A stretch of DNA of 64,000 nt from CAYJAD01 sp964370305 (GTDB lineage: Bacteria > Desulfobacterota > Desulfovibrionia > Desulfovibrionales > Desulfovibrionaceae). Where the stretch lies: positions 12,116-76,115 of the forward strand of contig CAYJIU010000001.1 in the NCBI GenBank assembly GCA_964370305.1, written 5' to 3'. This document shows, in pieces, positions 42,332 to 51,462 of this stretch. The position numbers and the translations under genes are program-made. Below the pieces are notes generated by a model. It saw only the letters and a program-made list of their open reading frames with translations. It was not told where the DNA came from and did not search any database. The stretch's first letter is position 1, and each line of letters starts with the position of its first letter.

Positions 42332-43399
42332 ATGGAACGTAGAAAAACTAAAAAAATACATCTTGGCTCCCTTGCTTTTGGCGGTACTGCGCCAGTGCGT
42401 GTGCAGAGCATGACCAATACCGATACAAGGGATGTGCAAAAAACACTTGCTCAGATTACGGCCCTTGTGGACGTTGGTTGTGAAGCGGTACGCCTAGCTG
42501 TGCTTGATATGCAAGCAGCTAAAGCCATTAAGCAAATTAGATCAGAGGTGAGTGTGCCGCTCATTGCGGATATACATTTTGAGCATGGCCTTGCTCTTGC
42601 TGCTTTAGAAGCAGGGGTGGAAGGTTTACGCATTAATCCCGGTAATATTGGAGCAAAAAAGCATGTGGATGCTGTGGTTGATTGCGCCAAAGCTCATAAT
42701 GCAGTTATTAGAATTGGGGTTAATGGTGGTTCCTTGGAGAAGCATCTACTACAAAAATACGGCGGCCCCACACCACAAGCTATGGTAGAAAGTGCCCTTG
42801 GGCACATAGATATTTTGGAAAAGCGTGGATTTTATCAAACAAAAATTTCCTTAAAATCTTCAGGTGTTTTAGAAAGTATTGCCGCCTATAAGTTGCTTGC
42901 CACCCAGTGTGATTATCCCCTACATATTGGCATCACAGAGGCCGGTGGCCTTTTGCGTGGTGGGGTTAAGTCTGCGGTTGGTTTAGGCATTTTGCTTTGG
43001 GAGGGTATTGGTGATACCTTGCGCGTATCGCTTACGGCAGACCCAGTGCAAGAAGTCATTGCCGCATATGAAATTTTGCGCGCGCTTGGTTTACGCCATC
43101 GTGGGCCTGAGATTATTTCTTGCCCTACTTGTGGACGCACGGAGATTGATTTGATTGCCCTTGCTGGCGAGGTGGAGAAGCGTCTTATGCATGAAACTGT
43201 ACCTTTGAAGGTGGCGGTCATGGGTTGCGTGGTCAATGGGCCAGGCGAAGCTAGAGAAGCGGATATTGGCCTTGCTGGCGGGCGTGATAAGGGTAGTATT
43301 TTTTGTAAGGGTAAGATTATTCGAACCGTGCGCGGTCAAGATAATTTGCTTACTGCTTTTATGGAAGAACTTGATAAGGTTATAGAAAATAAAAAATAA
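42332..43399 (+). CDS. ispG: 4-hydroxy-3-methylbut-2-en-1-yl diphosphate synthase
   Basis: 355-aa iron-sulfur enzyme of the MEP pathway, converting MEcPP to HMBPP. The N-terminal TIM barrel has VRVQSMTNTDTRDV and ADIHFEHGLAL; the C-terminal [4Fe-4S] domain carries Cys264 and Cys267 in SCPTCGRTEIDL and Cys299 in MGCVVNGPGEA. It lies 11 bp before proS, opening the ispG-proS-xseAB-ispA-dxs run. The ribosome site is weak (TTGAG). Confidence 0.96.
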   Translation: MERRKTKKIHLGSLAFGGTAPVRVQSMTNTDTRDVQKTLAQITALVDVGCEAVRLAVLDMQAAKAIKQIRSEVSVPLIADIHFEHGLALAALEAGVEGLRINPGNIGAKKHVDAVVDCAKAHNAVIRIGVNGGSLEKHLLQKYGGPTPQAMVESALGHIDILEKRGFYQTKISLKSSGVLESIAAYKLLATQCDYPLHIGITEAGGLLRGGVKSAVGLGILLWEGIGDTLRVSLTADPVQEVIAAYEILRALGLRHRGPEIISCPTCGRTEIDLIALAGEVEKRLMHETVPLKVAVMGCVVNGPGEAREADIGLAGGRDKGSIFCKGKIIRTVRGQDNLLTAFMEELDKVIENKK

Positions 43400-43410
43400 G
43401 AGGTAGTGAT

Positions 43411-45156
43411 ATGCGTTGGAGTTTGAGTTATATCCCCACATTAAAGGAAGCTCCGGCTGATGCTGAGGTTATTAGCCATAAATTATTGGTGCGCTCTGGT
43501 ATGGTGCGTAAGGTAACATCTGGTATTTATATGTATTTGCCGCTTGGTTTGCGTGTGTTGGAAAAGGCTAAGCAAATTGTACGTGAAGAGATGAATTCCG
43601 CCGGCGCGCAAGAGCTATTATTACCTGCGGCATGTCCGGCTGATTTGTGGCAAGAGACGGGCCGCTGGGAGTTTTATGGCAAGGAGCTTTTGCGCTTTCA
43701 AGATAGACACGGACGCGACTATTGCATTGGGCCCACCCATGAGGAAGTTATAACTGACCTTGTGCGCGGTGAGGTGCGCTCATATAGGCAATTACCGTTT
43801 AATCTTTATCAAATTCAAACAAAATTTAGGGATGAAATTCGCCCGCGTTTTGGGCTTTTGCGCGGCCGTGAATTTGTTATGAAGGACGCATATTCCTTTG
43901 ATGCCGATGATGCCGGTGCTGATATTAGCTATAAAAAAATGTATGATGCCTATAGCAAGACTTTTGCGCGCATGGCTTTAAAATTTAGGGCTGTGGAGGC
44001 GGATACAGGATCCATCGGTGGTAGTTTTTCTCATGAATTTATGGTGCTTGCAGATACAGGTGAGGATACACTGGCCACTTGTGTGGCTTGTGATTATGCA
44101 TCAAATGTGGAGCGGGCTGCGGTTATTTTTAAAGGGCAAAAACATAATCAAACTTGCGAAAATTTTGAAGAAGTTTCAACACCCAATGCGCATACGGTGG
44201 AAGATGTTTGCCGTTTCATGGACATAGCGCCCATAAAGTTAATTAAAACTCTGCTCTTTAATGTGGATGGTGCCGCTGTAGCCGTGCTTGTGCGCGGAGA
44301 CCGCAACGTCAATGATATTAAATTAAAAAATATGTTAGGAGCAAGCGTGGTGGAGCTTGCCACCCCTGAAGAAGTGCAGGAATGGTCAAAGGCTGCCGTG
44401 GGCTTTGCGGGGCCGGTGGGCTTGGCAGAGCATGTAAAAGTTTATGCTGACCTTGAGTTACAAGCCTATAATGATTGGGTTTGTGGGGCTAATAAAACTG
44501 ACACACATCTTCGCCACGTAGACCTTACCCGTGATTGCAGCGTAATTGCCTATGCCGATTTGCGTATGATTACTAAGGCTGACCCTTGCCCCACATGTGG
44601 AGGTAGACTTGAGCTACCAAAGGGTATTGAAGTGGGCCACGTGTTTAAGCTTGGTACCAAGTATAGTGAATCCATGAAAGCCACATTTCTTGACCAAGAT
44701 GGTAAGGAAAATTTAATCGTTATGGGGTGTTATGGTATTGGTGTTTCACGCGTAGTGGCGGCTTGTATTGAGCAAAATCACGATGAATATGGTATTGTAT
44801 TTCCGCCTCCGCTGGCTCCTTTTGACGCGCTTTTGCTTAATTTAGATCCAAAAAATGACGCCATTTGTGCAAAACTTAATGAGATAAAAACTGCCCTTGA
44901 AGCCGATGGTTTAGAGGTGTTATTAGATGACCGTGAAGAACGCCCGGGGGTTAAGTTCAAGGATGCTGATTTAATAGGTATTCCCATGCAAATTTGCTTG
45001 GGGGGTAAGAGCTTTGAGCGCGGAGTGTTAGAAGCAAAAGACCGCCGTAGTGGCGAAAAAACAGAGCTTAGTTTAGATAATTTCCTTCAAGATTTTAAGA
45101 CTTGGCACAAGCAAGTTTTAAGCGGTTGGGGTATTAATCACGTTATTGTTAATTGA
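43411..45156 (+). CDS. proS: Prolyl-tRNA synthetase (bacterial type with editing domain)
   Basis: 581-aa class II synthetase charging tRNA-Pro. Class II motif 2 is in FRDEIRPRFGLLRGREFVMKD (split by eye at about 137-158), motif 3 in GCYGIGVSRVVAAC; an insertion of ~170 residues between them (about 225-395) is the YbaK-type editing domain that clears Ala-tRNA-Pro. C-terminal anticodon-binding domain from about 475 (LLDDREERPGVKFKDADLIG). Length is as expected. GAGGTAGTG precedes the ATG. It directly follows ispG, an arrangement common in this lineage. Confidence 0.96.
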   Translation: MRWSLSYIPTLKEAPADAEVISHKLLVRSGMVRKVTSGIYMYLPLGLRVLEKAKQIVREEMNSAGAQELLLPAACPADLWQETGRWEFYGKELLRFQDRHGRDYCIGPTHEEVITDLVRGEVRSYRQLPFNLYQIQTKFRDEIRPRFGLLRGREFVMKDAYSFDADDAGADISYKKMYDAYSKTFARMALKFRAVEADTGSIGGSFSHEFMVLADTGEDTLATCVACDYASNVERAAVIFKGQKHNQTCENFEEVSTPNAHTVEDVCRFMDIAPIKLIKTLLFNVDGAAVAVLVRGDRNVNDIKLKNMLGASVVELATPEEVQEWSKAAVGFAGPVGLAEHVKVYADLELQAYNDWVCGANKTDTHLRHVDLTRDCSVIAYADLRMITKADPCPTCGGRLELPKGIEVGHVFKLGTKYSESMKATFLDQDGKENLIVMGCYGIGVSRVVAACIEQNHDEYGIVFPPPLAPFDALLLNLDPKNDAICAKLNEIKTALEADGLEVLLDDREERPGVKFKDADLIGIPMQICLGGKSFERGVLEAKDRRSGEKTELSLDNFLQDFKTWHKQVLSGWGINHVIVN

Positions 45157-45559
45157 AAATAAGTTAAGCTTTTGTATTTTGCACGGCCTTGCGGCCCTAC
45201 GTGTTACTTTTGTGTGATTTTTTAAAATTTATCTTTTTCCCGCTGCCTGCGTCAGATGAAATATTTTGAACGCGTGTACTTAAGTACACTCTGCCTTCAA
45301 AATATTACATTTTCCTTGGTAGCGAAAAAAATTTAATAATTTCAAAATATTCCACAAAAACGTGGCATGCTCATTTTTACTTCGTGCTCCGCACTTATAA
45401 AAATGGTATCCTCCGAAGGGTGCTTTAAGTCGTCATTGCTAAAATGTGCGTACTGTAAAAGTAGTTTTATCATGTATACAAAGTTTGCAAATAACATGTG
45501 ATAATGTAAATATAATTTATAGGAATCAGTCATACAATTAGAATGGTGTGGGGTATTAA
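45157..45559. repeat. 403-bp intergenic region made of hairpin repeats (family 3) upstream of xseA
   Basis: Contains TTGCACGGCCTTGCGGCCCT (45178-45197), then a nested inverted repeat centred on the palindrome GTGTACTTAAGTACAC (45274-45289) with outer arms AATATTTTGAA / TTCAAAATATT, then further stems (CATTTTTA/TAAAAATG). From about 45445 on, the last ~75 bases match 59290-59360 upstream of gltB. The distal part probably holds the xseA promoter; TGTGATAAT at 45497-45505 resembles an extended -10 box. Confidence 0.65.
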
Positions 45560-46888
45560 TTGAGCATCATATATACAGTTCGCGAGCTAACTGATGGTAT
45601 AAAACGCACCCTTGATGCGCAATTCCCCTTTGTGTGGGTTAAGGGGGAGGTGAGTAATCTTTCGCGCCCAAGCTCCGGACATATTTATTTTTCGCTAAAA
45701 GATAATGATGCCTTGCTTAACTGCGTTTGGTTTAAGGGTAATCAACGCGAAAATGACGGGTTTGACCCCCTTACCGGTGAAGTGTTTGAAAACGGGCCAA
45801 GGCCGTCCATGGCCGCAAGTCTTACCCAAGGACAACAAATCCTATGTGCGGGGAATCTTTCAGTTTATGCACAACGCGGTGTTTATCAATTAACTGTGTC
45901 CTTGGTGCAAGATGATGGGCTTGGTGCGCTGTATGCGGCATTTGATAAATTAAAAAGCAAGCTTATGGATAAGGGCTATTTTGCCCCAGAGCGTAAGCGA
46001 AGTTTGATTTATAATCCGCAAAGAGTGGCTGTAGTTACAGCGGCAAGCGGTGCTGCCATTCATGATTTTTTGCGCATTGCCAGTAATCGCGGCACAGGTG
46101 GGCATATTCGTATCTATCCTACCTTGGTGCAGGGAGAAGGTGCTGCCAAAGCCATGAGTGAAGTATTGCAAAGCATTGCCGCGCAAGCTTGGGCTGAGGT
46201 CATTGTACTCATTCGTGGTGGTGGATCTTTTGAAGACTTATGGGCTTTTAATGAAGAATGTCTTGCTGATGCAATCTTTAATTCGCCCATACCGGTGCTT
46301 GCTGGCATTGGGCACGAGCCGGATGTATGCCTTGCAGATATGACTGCCGATGTGCGGGCCGCAACCCCAAGTCATGCGGCACAGTTATTGTGGCCAGAAC
46401 GCGAAGAGCTTATGCAATATATTGATGGATTTGAGCTAGCCTTAAACGATATCATTGACAATAAAATGTATAATTATAGTCAATTACTCAATATGCGTGA
46501 GCAGGCATTACATTGGCTCTCACCAGTAAATATCTGGCAACGTCAAGATGAGCGTTTAAGTAACTTTCATGCCCGTCTTATGCAATGCGCTAAGGGGTTT
46601 ATGGAAAGAAATCAAATTAAGTTAGATAATTTTAGCTCAGCTTTACCCATGTCATACTCGCGCTATCAGGAAAAATTATCTGCCCAGATGCAAGGTTATT
46701 ACTTGCGCCTGTTGGCCCACAATCCACTGGCTCCGCTTGAGCGCGGATACGCGCTTTTACAAACGGAAGATGGACATGTATTAACATCGGTTGAGCAAGT
46801 AAAAATCGGGCAAAATGTACATATGTCCTTACTTGATGGTGAAATAGCTGCAAAAGTGCAAAAAAAACGTCATAAAAATGAAAAATGA
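45560..46888 (+). CDS. xseA: Exodeoxyribonuclease VII large subunit
   Basis: 442-aa catalytic subunit of ExoVII, a single-strand nuclease used in repair. The N-terminal OB fold (VWVKGEVSNLSRPSSGHIYF) is followed by the catalytic region with VAVVTAASGAAIHDFL, IRGGGSFEDLWAFNEE and PVLAGIGHEPDVCLAD, and a coiled-coil C terminus. It begins at a TTG; GGGG lies 7-10 bases before it, and the next ATG would cut the OB fold. xseB follows 22 bp downstream, as expected for a pair. Confidence 0.95.
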   Translation: MSIIYTVRELTDGIKRTLDAQFPFVWVKGEVSNLSRPSSGHIYFSLKDNDALLNCVWFKGNQRENDGFDPLTGEVFENGPRPSMAASLTQGQQILCAGNLSVYAQRGVYQLTVSLVQDDGLGALYAAFDKLKSKLMDKGYFAPERKRSLIYNPQRVAVVTAASGAAIHDFLRIASNRGTGGHIRIYPTLVQGEGAAKAMSEVLQSIAAQAWAEVIVLIRGGGSFEDLWAFNEECLADAIFNSPIPVLAGIGHEPDVCLADMTADVRAATPSHAAQLLWPEREELMQYIDGFELALNDIIDNKMYNYSQLLNMREQALHWLSPVNIWQRQDERLSNFHARLMQCAKGFMERNQIKLDNFSSALPMSYSRYQEKLSAQMQGYYLRLLAHNPLAPLERGYALLQTEDGHVLTSVEQVKIGQNVHMSLLDGEIAAKVQKKRHKNEK

Positions 46889-46910
46889 TTATTGTATATG
46901 AGGATTAAGC

Positions 46911-47156
46911 ATGGCCAAGGATAGCCCAAAAACATTTGAAGATCGTGTGGAGCGTTTACAAGTTATTATCACCGCTTTAGAAAAAGGCGATGTGCAGCTT
47001 GAACAAAGCGTGGCTTTATATAAGGAAGGTATGCAGCTTGCAAAATCCTGCCGTAAGCAGCTGGATAAAGCGCGGCATGAAATTACTCTTTTTGCTGATA
47101 ATTCAGATAGTCCCTTTGTAGCAAACGCAGAATCAGACGAGGAAAATAATGCCTAA
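46911..47156 (+). CDS. xseB: Exodeoxyribonuclease VII small subunit
   Basis: 81-aa helical-hairpin subunit that binds the XseA C-terminal helices. The family pattern TFEDRVERLQVIITALEKGD, then LEQSVALYKEGMQLAKSCRK, is plain. The C-terminal ~15 residues are acidic. TGAGGATTA precedes the ATG. The stop overlaps the ispA start by 8 bp, so the two are translationally coupled. Confidence 0.95.
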   Translation: MAKDSPKTFEDRVERLQVIITALEKGDVQLEQSVALYKEGMQLAKSCRKQLDKARHEITLFADNSDSPFVANAESDEENNA

Positions 47157-48051
47157 AGAACTTTCAACTTCTGCCATGAAAGAACAGCTAAAATTACGCG
47201 GGCTTGCCGTGGAAAATTGGCTAAAAACATGCTTGCAAGACATTGATTTGCCAAACTCTTTACAAGAGGCCATGGAGTATAGCTTGCTTGCTGGTGGTAA
47301 ACGTATTCGCCCTGTGCTTTGTTTAACTTGCGCCAAGCTTTGCAATGGGCATGAGCAAGAGATAATGCCCTTTGCCGCCGCCATTGAAATGGTGCATAGT
47401 TATTCTTTAATTCATGATGATTTACCAGCCATGGATGATGATGACTTGCGTCGTGGTAAACCTTCAAGTCATATTAAATTCGGTGAAGCCATGGCTATTT
47501 TAGCTGGCGATGCCCTGTTGACTGACGCCTTTACCTTTATGGCTACGCTTAAGGGTGAGCCACAAAATATATTGTCAGCCTTGGCTTATTTTGCCTCTGC
47601 CGCAGGTTCTGCTGGCATGGTGGGGGGGCAGGTGCTTGATATGGAATATACTGGCAGAGGTGGTGTTGACTTAACAAAACTGCGTAAGATGCACAGTAAA
47701 AAAACCGGTGCCATAATTAAGGCTTCTTGCGTATGTGGAGCTATGCTTGCAGGCGCAGATAAGACCCTTATCCACGCATTAGAGCATTATGGCACTGCTC
47801 TTGGCACTGCCTTTCAAATTGCCGATGATATTTTAGATATAACCGCAGATACCGCCACCCTTGGTAAACCGTCGGGTAGCGATGCTGAACAGGGTAAAAA
47901 TACCTATCCTTCCTTAGTGGGGTTGGAGCAAAGTAGAGTTTTAGCTCAAGAGCAAAAGGACTTAGCTATTAAAAGCTTAGATGGTATTGATGGAGAAGAG
48001 GCCGCATTTTTGCGTAGCTTGGCCAGCTATGTAGTGGAACGTACCTTTTAA
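47149..48051 (+). CDS. ispA: Geranyl/farnesyl diphosphate synthase
   Basis: 300-aa trans-prenyltransferase condensing IPP with DMAPP/GPP. The first Asp-rich motif is DDLPAMDD followed by DDLRRGKPS (about 93-110) and the second is DDILD (about 225-229); GGKRIRP binds diphosphate. The spacing DDxxxxD of the first motif is the form found in bacterial FPP synthases. It starts inside xseB and precedes dxs by 20 bp, so precursor supply and chain elongation are co-expressed. Confidence 0.95.
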   Translation: MPKELSTSAMKEQLKLRGLAVENWLKTCLQDIDLPNSLQEAMEYSLLAGGKRIRPVLCLTCAKLCNGHEQEIMPFAAAIEMVHSYSLIHDDLPAMDDDDLRRGKPSSHIKFGEAMAILAGDALLTDAFTFMATLKGEPQNILSALAYFASAAGSAGMVGGQVLDMEYTGRGGVDLTKLRKMHSKKTGAIIKASCVCGAMLAGADKTLIHALEHYGTALGTAFQIADDILDITADTATLGKPSGSDAEQGKNTYPSLVGLEQSRVLAQEQKDLAIKSLDGIDGEEAAFLRSLASYVVERTF

Positions 48052-48071
48052 TATTCAAAATTGGAAACTCT

Positions 48072-49985
48072 ATGTCTGATTTAAAAACAAATAGTAATTC
48101 TAATATAATAGAATCATTACAACATCCTGCTCAATTGCGTGAGCTAAGCTTAACTGAACTTGAACAACTAGCTAAGGAAGTACGAGAGCTTATTATTGAT
48201 GTTGTTTCTAAAAATGGCGGGCACTTAGCTCCATCCTTGGGCGTTGTGGAATTGACTATAGCATTATTGCATTGTTTGGATATTGAGAGTGATAAGTTTA
48301 TTTGGGATGTGGGGCATCAAAGCTATGCGTGGAAGATTTTAACTGGCAGGGCTAATAATTTTAATACTTTGCGAAAACTTGGTGGTATTTCTGGCTTTCC
48401 AAGACCAGAGGAAAACCCCTATGATCATTTTGGCGTGGGTCACTCTTCCACATCCATTTCAGCAGCTGCCGGTATGGCTAAGGCGCGTGACCTTGCTGGA
48501 GAGGATCATCGTATAGTTTCTATTATTGGTGATGGTTCGCTTACCGCTGGTCAAGCCTTGGAAGGTCTTAATTTATCAGGTCATAAGGCACGTAAATTTA
48601 TTGTAATTTTGAACGATAACGAAATGTCAATTTCATCCAATGTAGGTGCTTTATCGCGGTTTTTAAGTCGCACACTTTCTAGACGTTGGGTGCGCCAAAC
48701 TAAGAAGGATGTACTAAAGCTTTTGCGCTCTATCCCTCGTATTGGTGAAGATTTAGCCACATATGCCATGCGCGGTGAGGGTAGTTTTAAGTCATTCTTT
48801 ACCCCCGGTATGCTTTTTGAGGCTTTCCGCTTTAACTACATTGGCCCGGTGGATGGGCATGACCTTGTAGCATTGAAGCGACATTTAGAGATGGCTGCTG
48901 CTGTGGAAGATGGGCCTGTGCTTTTGCACGTGCTAACTAGCAAAGGCAAGGGCTACGCGCCAGCTGAAAAAGATCCAGAAAAGTTTCACGGTGTGGGCCC
49001 GTTTGACGTGCAAAGTGGTAGCTTTCCGCAGCAAAATGGCAATATTTCCTTCACAGAGGCTTTTGGGCGTTGTCTTATCCACTTAGCAGAAAAAGATAAA
49101 AGAATAGTGACTATTACTGCCGCCATGCCTCATGGTACTGGCACTCATACCTTTGGTAAGCTTTTTCCCGAGCGTTTTGTGGATGTGGGTATTTGTGAGC
49201 AGCATGCGGTGACTTACGCGGCAGGTTTGGCCATACAAGGTTTTAGGCCGGTGGTGGCCATATATTCCACCTTTTTGCAAAGGGCTTATGATCAATTGGT
49301 GCATGATGTTTGTTTACAAAATTTACCCGTTACATTTTGCCTAGATAGAGCAGGGTTGGTGGGTGAAGATGGTGCCACACATCACGGTGTTTTTGATATA
49401 GCCTATTTGCGCCATGTGCCCAATATACGCCTTTTAGCTCCGCGCGATGAGGCTCTCTTGGCAAAATGCTTATATACCGCCATTAAGGGGGATAGTCCCA
49501 CGGCTTTACGCTATCCGCGTGGCGCAGGTTTTGGTATTGCTATGCCCACAGCCAATACCTTACTGCCAGAAGGAAAGGGCGAACTTGTACAAGATGGCGA
49601 TAATATTCTTATTATTGCCGTGGGCCCTTGTGTGCATTTTGCCTTGGCTGCAACTAAAATGCTTAAAGAAAATCGCGGCTTAAACGTAGCCATATTTGAC
49701 CCAATCTGGTTAAAACCATTGCCAAAAGAACAACTCATTGCATTGGCAAATAAATATAAATATATACTGCTGGTGGAAGAGGGCAGCCTAGCCGGCGGTT
49801 TTGCATCAGCCGTGTTGGAATTACTTATGGATGCAAATGCCATAACTAACCAAAAAATAAGAAGATTGGGTATTGAGGATACTTTTATTGAGCATGGTGC
49901 GCAAAAAGAGTTGCGGGCCAAGGTTGGGCTTACCGCTGAGGGGATAGTAGCAGAAGTTGAAGCCTTACTTGCCAATGAGGTTTAA
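48072..49985 (+). CDS. dxs: 1-deoxy-D-xylulose-5-phosphate synthase
   Basis: 637-aa thiamine-diphosphate enzyme, first and rate-limiting step of the MEP pathway. The ThDP motif GDGSLTAGQALEGLN is near residue 155; other signatures are GGHLAPSLGVVELT, WDVGHQSYAWKILTG, DRAGLVGEDGATHHG and the transketolase C-terminal part. Length is typical. It closes the ispG-dxs run. Its stop TAA forms the start of TAAGTTA, which precedes a degraded family 1 element end. Confidence 0.96.
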   Translation: MSDLKTNSNSNIIESLQHPAQLRELSLTELEQLAKEVRELIIDVVSKNGGHLAPSLGVVELTIALLHCLDIESDKFIWDVGHQSYAWKILTGRANNFNTLRKLGGISGFPRPEENPYDHFGVGHSSTSISAAAGMAKARDLAGEDHRIVSIIGDGSLTAGQALEGLNLSGHKARKFIVILNDNEMSISSNVGALSRFLSRTLSRRWVRQTKKDVLKLLRSIPRIGEDLATYAMRGEGSFKSFFTPGMLFEAFRFNYIGPVDGHDLVALKRHLEMAAAVEDGPVLLHVLTSKGKGYAPAEKDPEKFHGVGPFDVQSGSFPQQNGNISFTEAFGRCLIHLAEKDKRIVTITAAMPHGTGTHTFGKLFPERFVDVGICEQHAVTYAAGLAIQGFRPVVAIYSTFLQRAYDQLVHDVCLQNLPVTFCLDRAGLVGEDGATHHGVFDIAYLRHVPNIRLLAPRDEALLAKCLYTAIKGDSPTALRYPRGAGFGIAMPTANTLLPEGKGELVQDGDNILIIAVGPCVHFALAATKMLKENRGLNVAIFDPIWLKPLPKEQLIALANKYKYILLVEEGSLAGGFASAVLELLMDANAITNQKIRRLGIEDTFIEHGAQKELRAKVGLTAEGIVAEVEALLANEV

Positions 49986-49989
49986 GTTA

Positions 49990-50012
49990 GCCGGCATTGA
50001 AAAATATGATAA
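49990..50012. repeat. Possible degraded end of MITE-like family 1 after dxs
   Basis: GCCGGCATTGAAAAATATGA resembles the family end GTCGACGCTGAAAAACTATA, and it is preceded by TAAGTTA (49983-49989), which fits the TANNNTA target. No second end is visible. Confidence 0.4.
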
Positions 50013-50063
50013 CTGGTTAAAGCAAAAATATTTTGTCGCCACCTAAATGATTTTGTCAGCAGT

Positions 50064-50087
50064 CTGGCATCAAGTCATTGATGCCAG
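50064..50087 (-). other. Hairpin immediately after tilS
   Basis: Perfect 10-bp stem CTGGCATCAA / TTGATGCCAG with loop GTCA, touching the tilS stop codon. There is no T tract on either strand, so it may protect the 3' end or serve as a weak terminator. Confidence 0.45.
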
Positions 50088-51131
50088 CTAAACTATTACT
50101 TGAAAGGTAATAGCTCCTTTTTTAAGCCTTGCTTCAACATTGCCCGGCAATTGAAATGTAGTGTTACCTCGCCCTTGTACCCATGCGTTATCCAATTCTA
50201 TCAAAGTATTAGCTCTAGCTTGGCCTTTGGCAAGTGTGCTTATGCTATGCATATATAGGCGTAGGCGGGTGGCTTTATCAAGACCATTGAGCATGGCAGC
50301 AGGTAATGTGATAGCGTTTTCATCAACCTTCACCTGAGCAAATAATTTAAGCACGATATCTTGCCAATGCTCTTGGTCATAGCTGGCAAATTGCCAAAGT
50401 TCTGCGGCTTTTTGTTGAAATGATGGATTTTCAGCATGGATAAGGGGTAGTATATTATGGCGTACTCTGTTGCGTAAGTACTTAGTATCACAATTGCTTT
50501 TATCATCAGCATGGCCAATGCCAGCGGCTTTGACTAAGTTGGTAAGTTGATTTTGTTCTTGCAAGAGTAATGGGCGTAAAATATTGCGTTTTTTATCTAA
50601 TGCTTGCATACCTCCAAGGGCTGGCCAGCCACTGCCGCGCATAAGGCGCATGAGTATATCTTCTTGTAAATCTCCAAGGTGATGACCAAGGCATATCCAA
50701 TGAGCTTGGCATTTTTTGCGATAATTTTCAAGGTGTATGTAGCGTTCTATACGGGCCATTTCTTCAAGGCCTTTTTTTTGTTCATGGGCAAGCTTGGGAA
50801 TATTTGTTTGATGCACAAAATATTCAATACCCCATGCGGCACAAAGGTTAGCAATGGTTTTGGCTTCAAGGGGGCTTTCTTCGCGAAGCATGTGGTCAAT
50901 ATGGCAAACTGAAAGGGTGTGCCCATAGATAGGGCGTAACCAAAGCCAAAGGCAGAGCAGGGCAAGGGAATCTACACCACCAGAAACAGCCAATAAAAAA
51001 TGCTGCCCTCTTATGTCAATTTTTAGCTCTTTATCCATAAAATTTCGTACGTTACGAGAGAGAACACGACTGCTTGTGGGCTGGTCTGTAAAGTTTGGTA
51101 AGATTGAAGGAAAATGAAAGGCTAAGGGCAT
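50088..51131 (-). CDS. tilS: tRNA(Ile)-lysidine synthetase
   Basis: 347-aa PP-loop ATPase that modifies C34 of tRNA-Ile(CAU) to lysidine. The PP-loop SGGVDS is at 50-55; VCHIDHMLREESPLEA, GHHLGDLQEDILMRLMRGSGW and LRNRVRHNILPLI are TilS signatures. About 40 residues lie before the loop. It ends a five-gene minus-strand cluster and is 6 bp downstream of the small conserved gene. This linkage of tilS to hemA is typical for Desulfovibrio-like genomes. Confidence 0.93.
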   Translation of the reverse strand: MPLAFHFPSILPNFTDQPTSSRVLSRNVRNFMDKELKIDIRGQHFLLAVSGGVDSLALLCLWLWLRPIYGHTLSVCHIDHMLREESPLEAKTIANLCAAWGIEYFVHQTNIPKLAHEQKKGLEEMARIERYIHLENYRKKCQAHWICLGHHLGDLQEDILMRLMRGSGWPALGGMQALDKKRNILRPLLLQEQNQLTNLVKAAGIGHADDKSNCDTKYLRNRVRHNILPLIHAENPSFQQKAAELWQFASYDQEHWQDIVLKLFAQVKVDENAITLPAAMLNGLDKATRLRLYMHSISTLAKGQARANTLIELDNAWVQGRGNTTFQLPGNVEARLKKGAITFQVIV

Positions 51132-51137
51132 AAATAC

Positions 51138-51461
51138 CTAATCTTGGCTTAGCAGGCTATCCACATAGCGCATCATATGCTGCTCAAGTTCAGACTGTGC
51201 ATAGTTTACACAATTACAATGCAGAATATTTTTTGCTCGTACCAATAATTCAAGGCAGATGCAGTCTTCGTCTACCTCCAAGGCCATGACGTAGGGGCCG
51301 CATTTGGAGGCATGCTCTTGCTGGATATCTGTGTGAAATTTTTCGGGAATGGGTAGCCAATAGACTCCTTCCACTCCACTTTGTAGATTCATGGAGTTAA
51401 GACGCTTGGTAATGTTGTTGGTTTGGTCGATAGTTAGTTCATCAATTACGTAAGAGTGCAT
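51138..51461 (-). CDS. Small conserved protein between hemA and tilS, function unknown
   Basis: 107-aa soluble protein. I recognise no domain, but genes of similar size appear at this position in related genomes (from memory). Features: an N-terminal TIDQTNNITKRLNSMNLQSG, a central YWLPIPEKF, and two Cys-containing strands (SKCGPYVMALEVDEDCICLE, then ILHCNCVNYAQ). The CxC pair with the two earlier Cys could bind metal or form a redox site, which is only inference. I chose the ATG at 51461, two bases from the hemA stop; a longer frame would run into hemA. Confidence 0.75.
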   Translation of the reverse strand: MHSYVIDELTIDQTNNITKRLNSMNLQSGVEGVYWLPIPEKFHTDIQQEHASKCGPYVMALEVDEDCICLELLVRAKNILHCNCVNYAQSELEQHMMRYVDSLLSQD

Positions 51462-51462
51462 G

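Noticed and set aside
49511..49975. 154-codon minus-strand frame opposite dxs
   Set aside because: Antisense shadow of the conserved Dxs C terminus, with a Ser/Pro-rich product lacking any motif.
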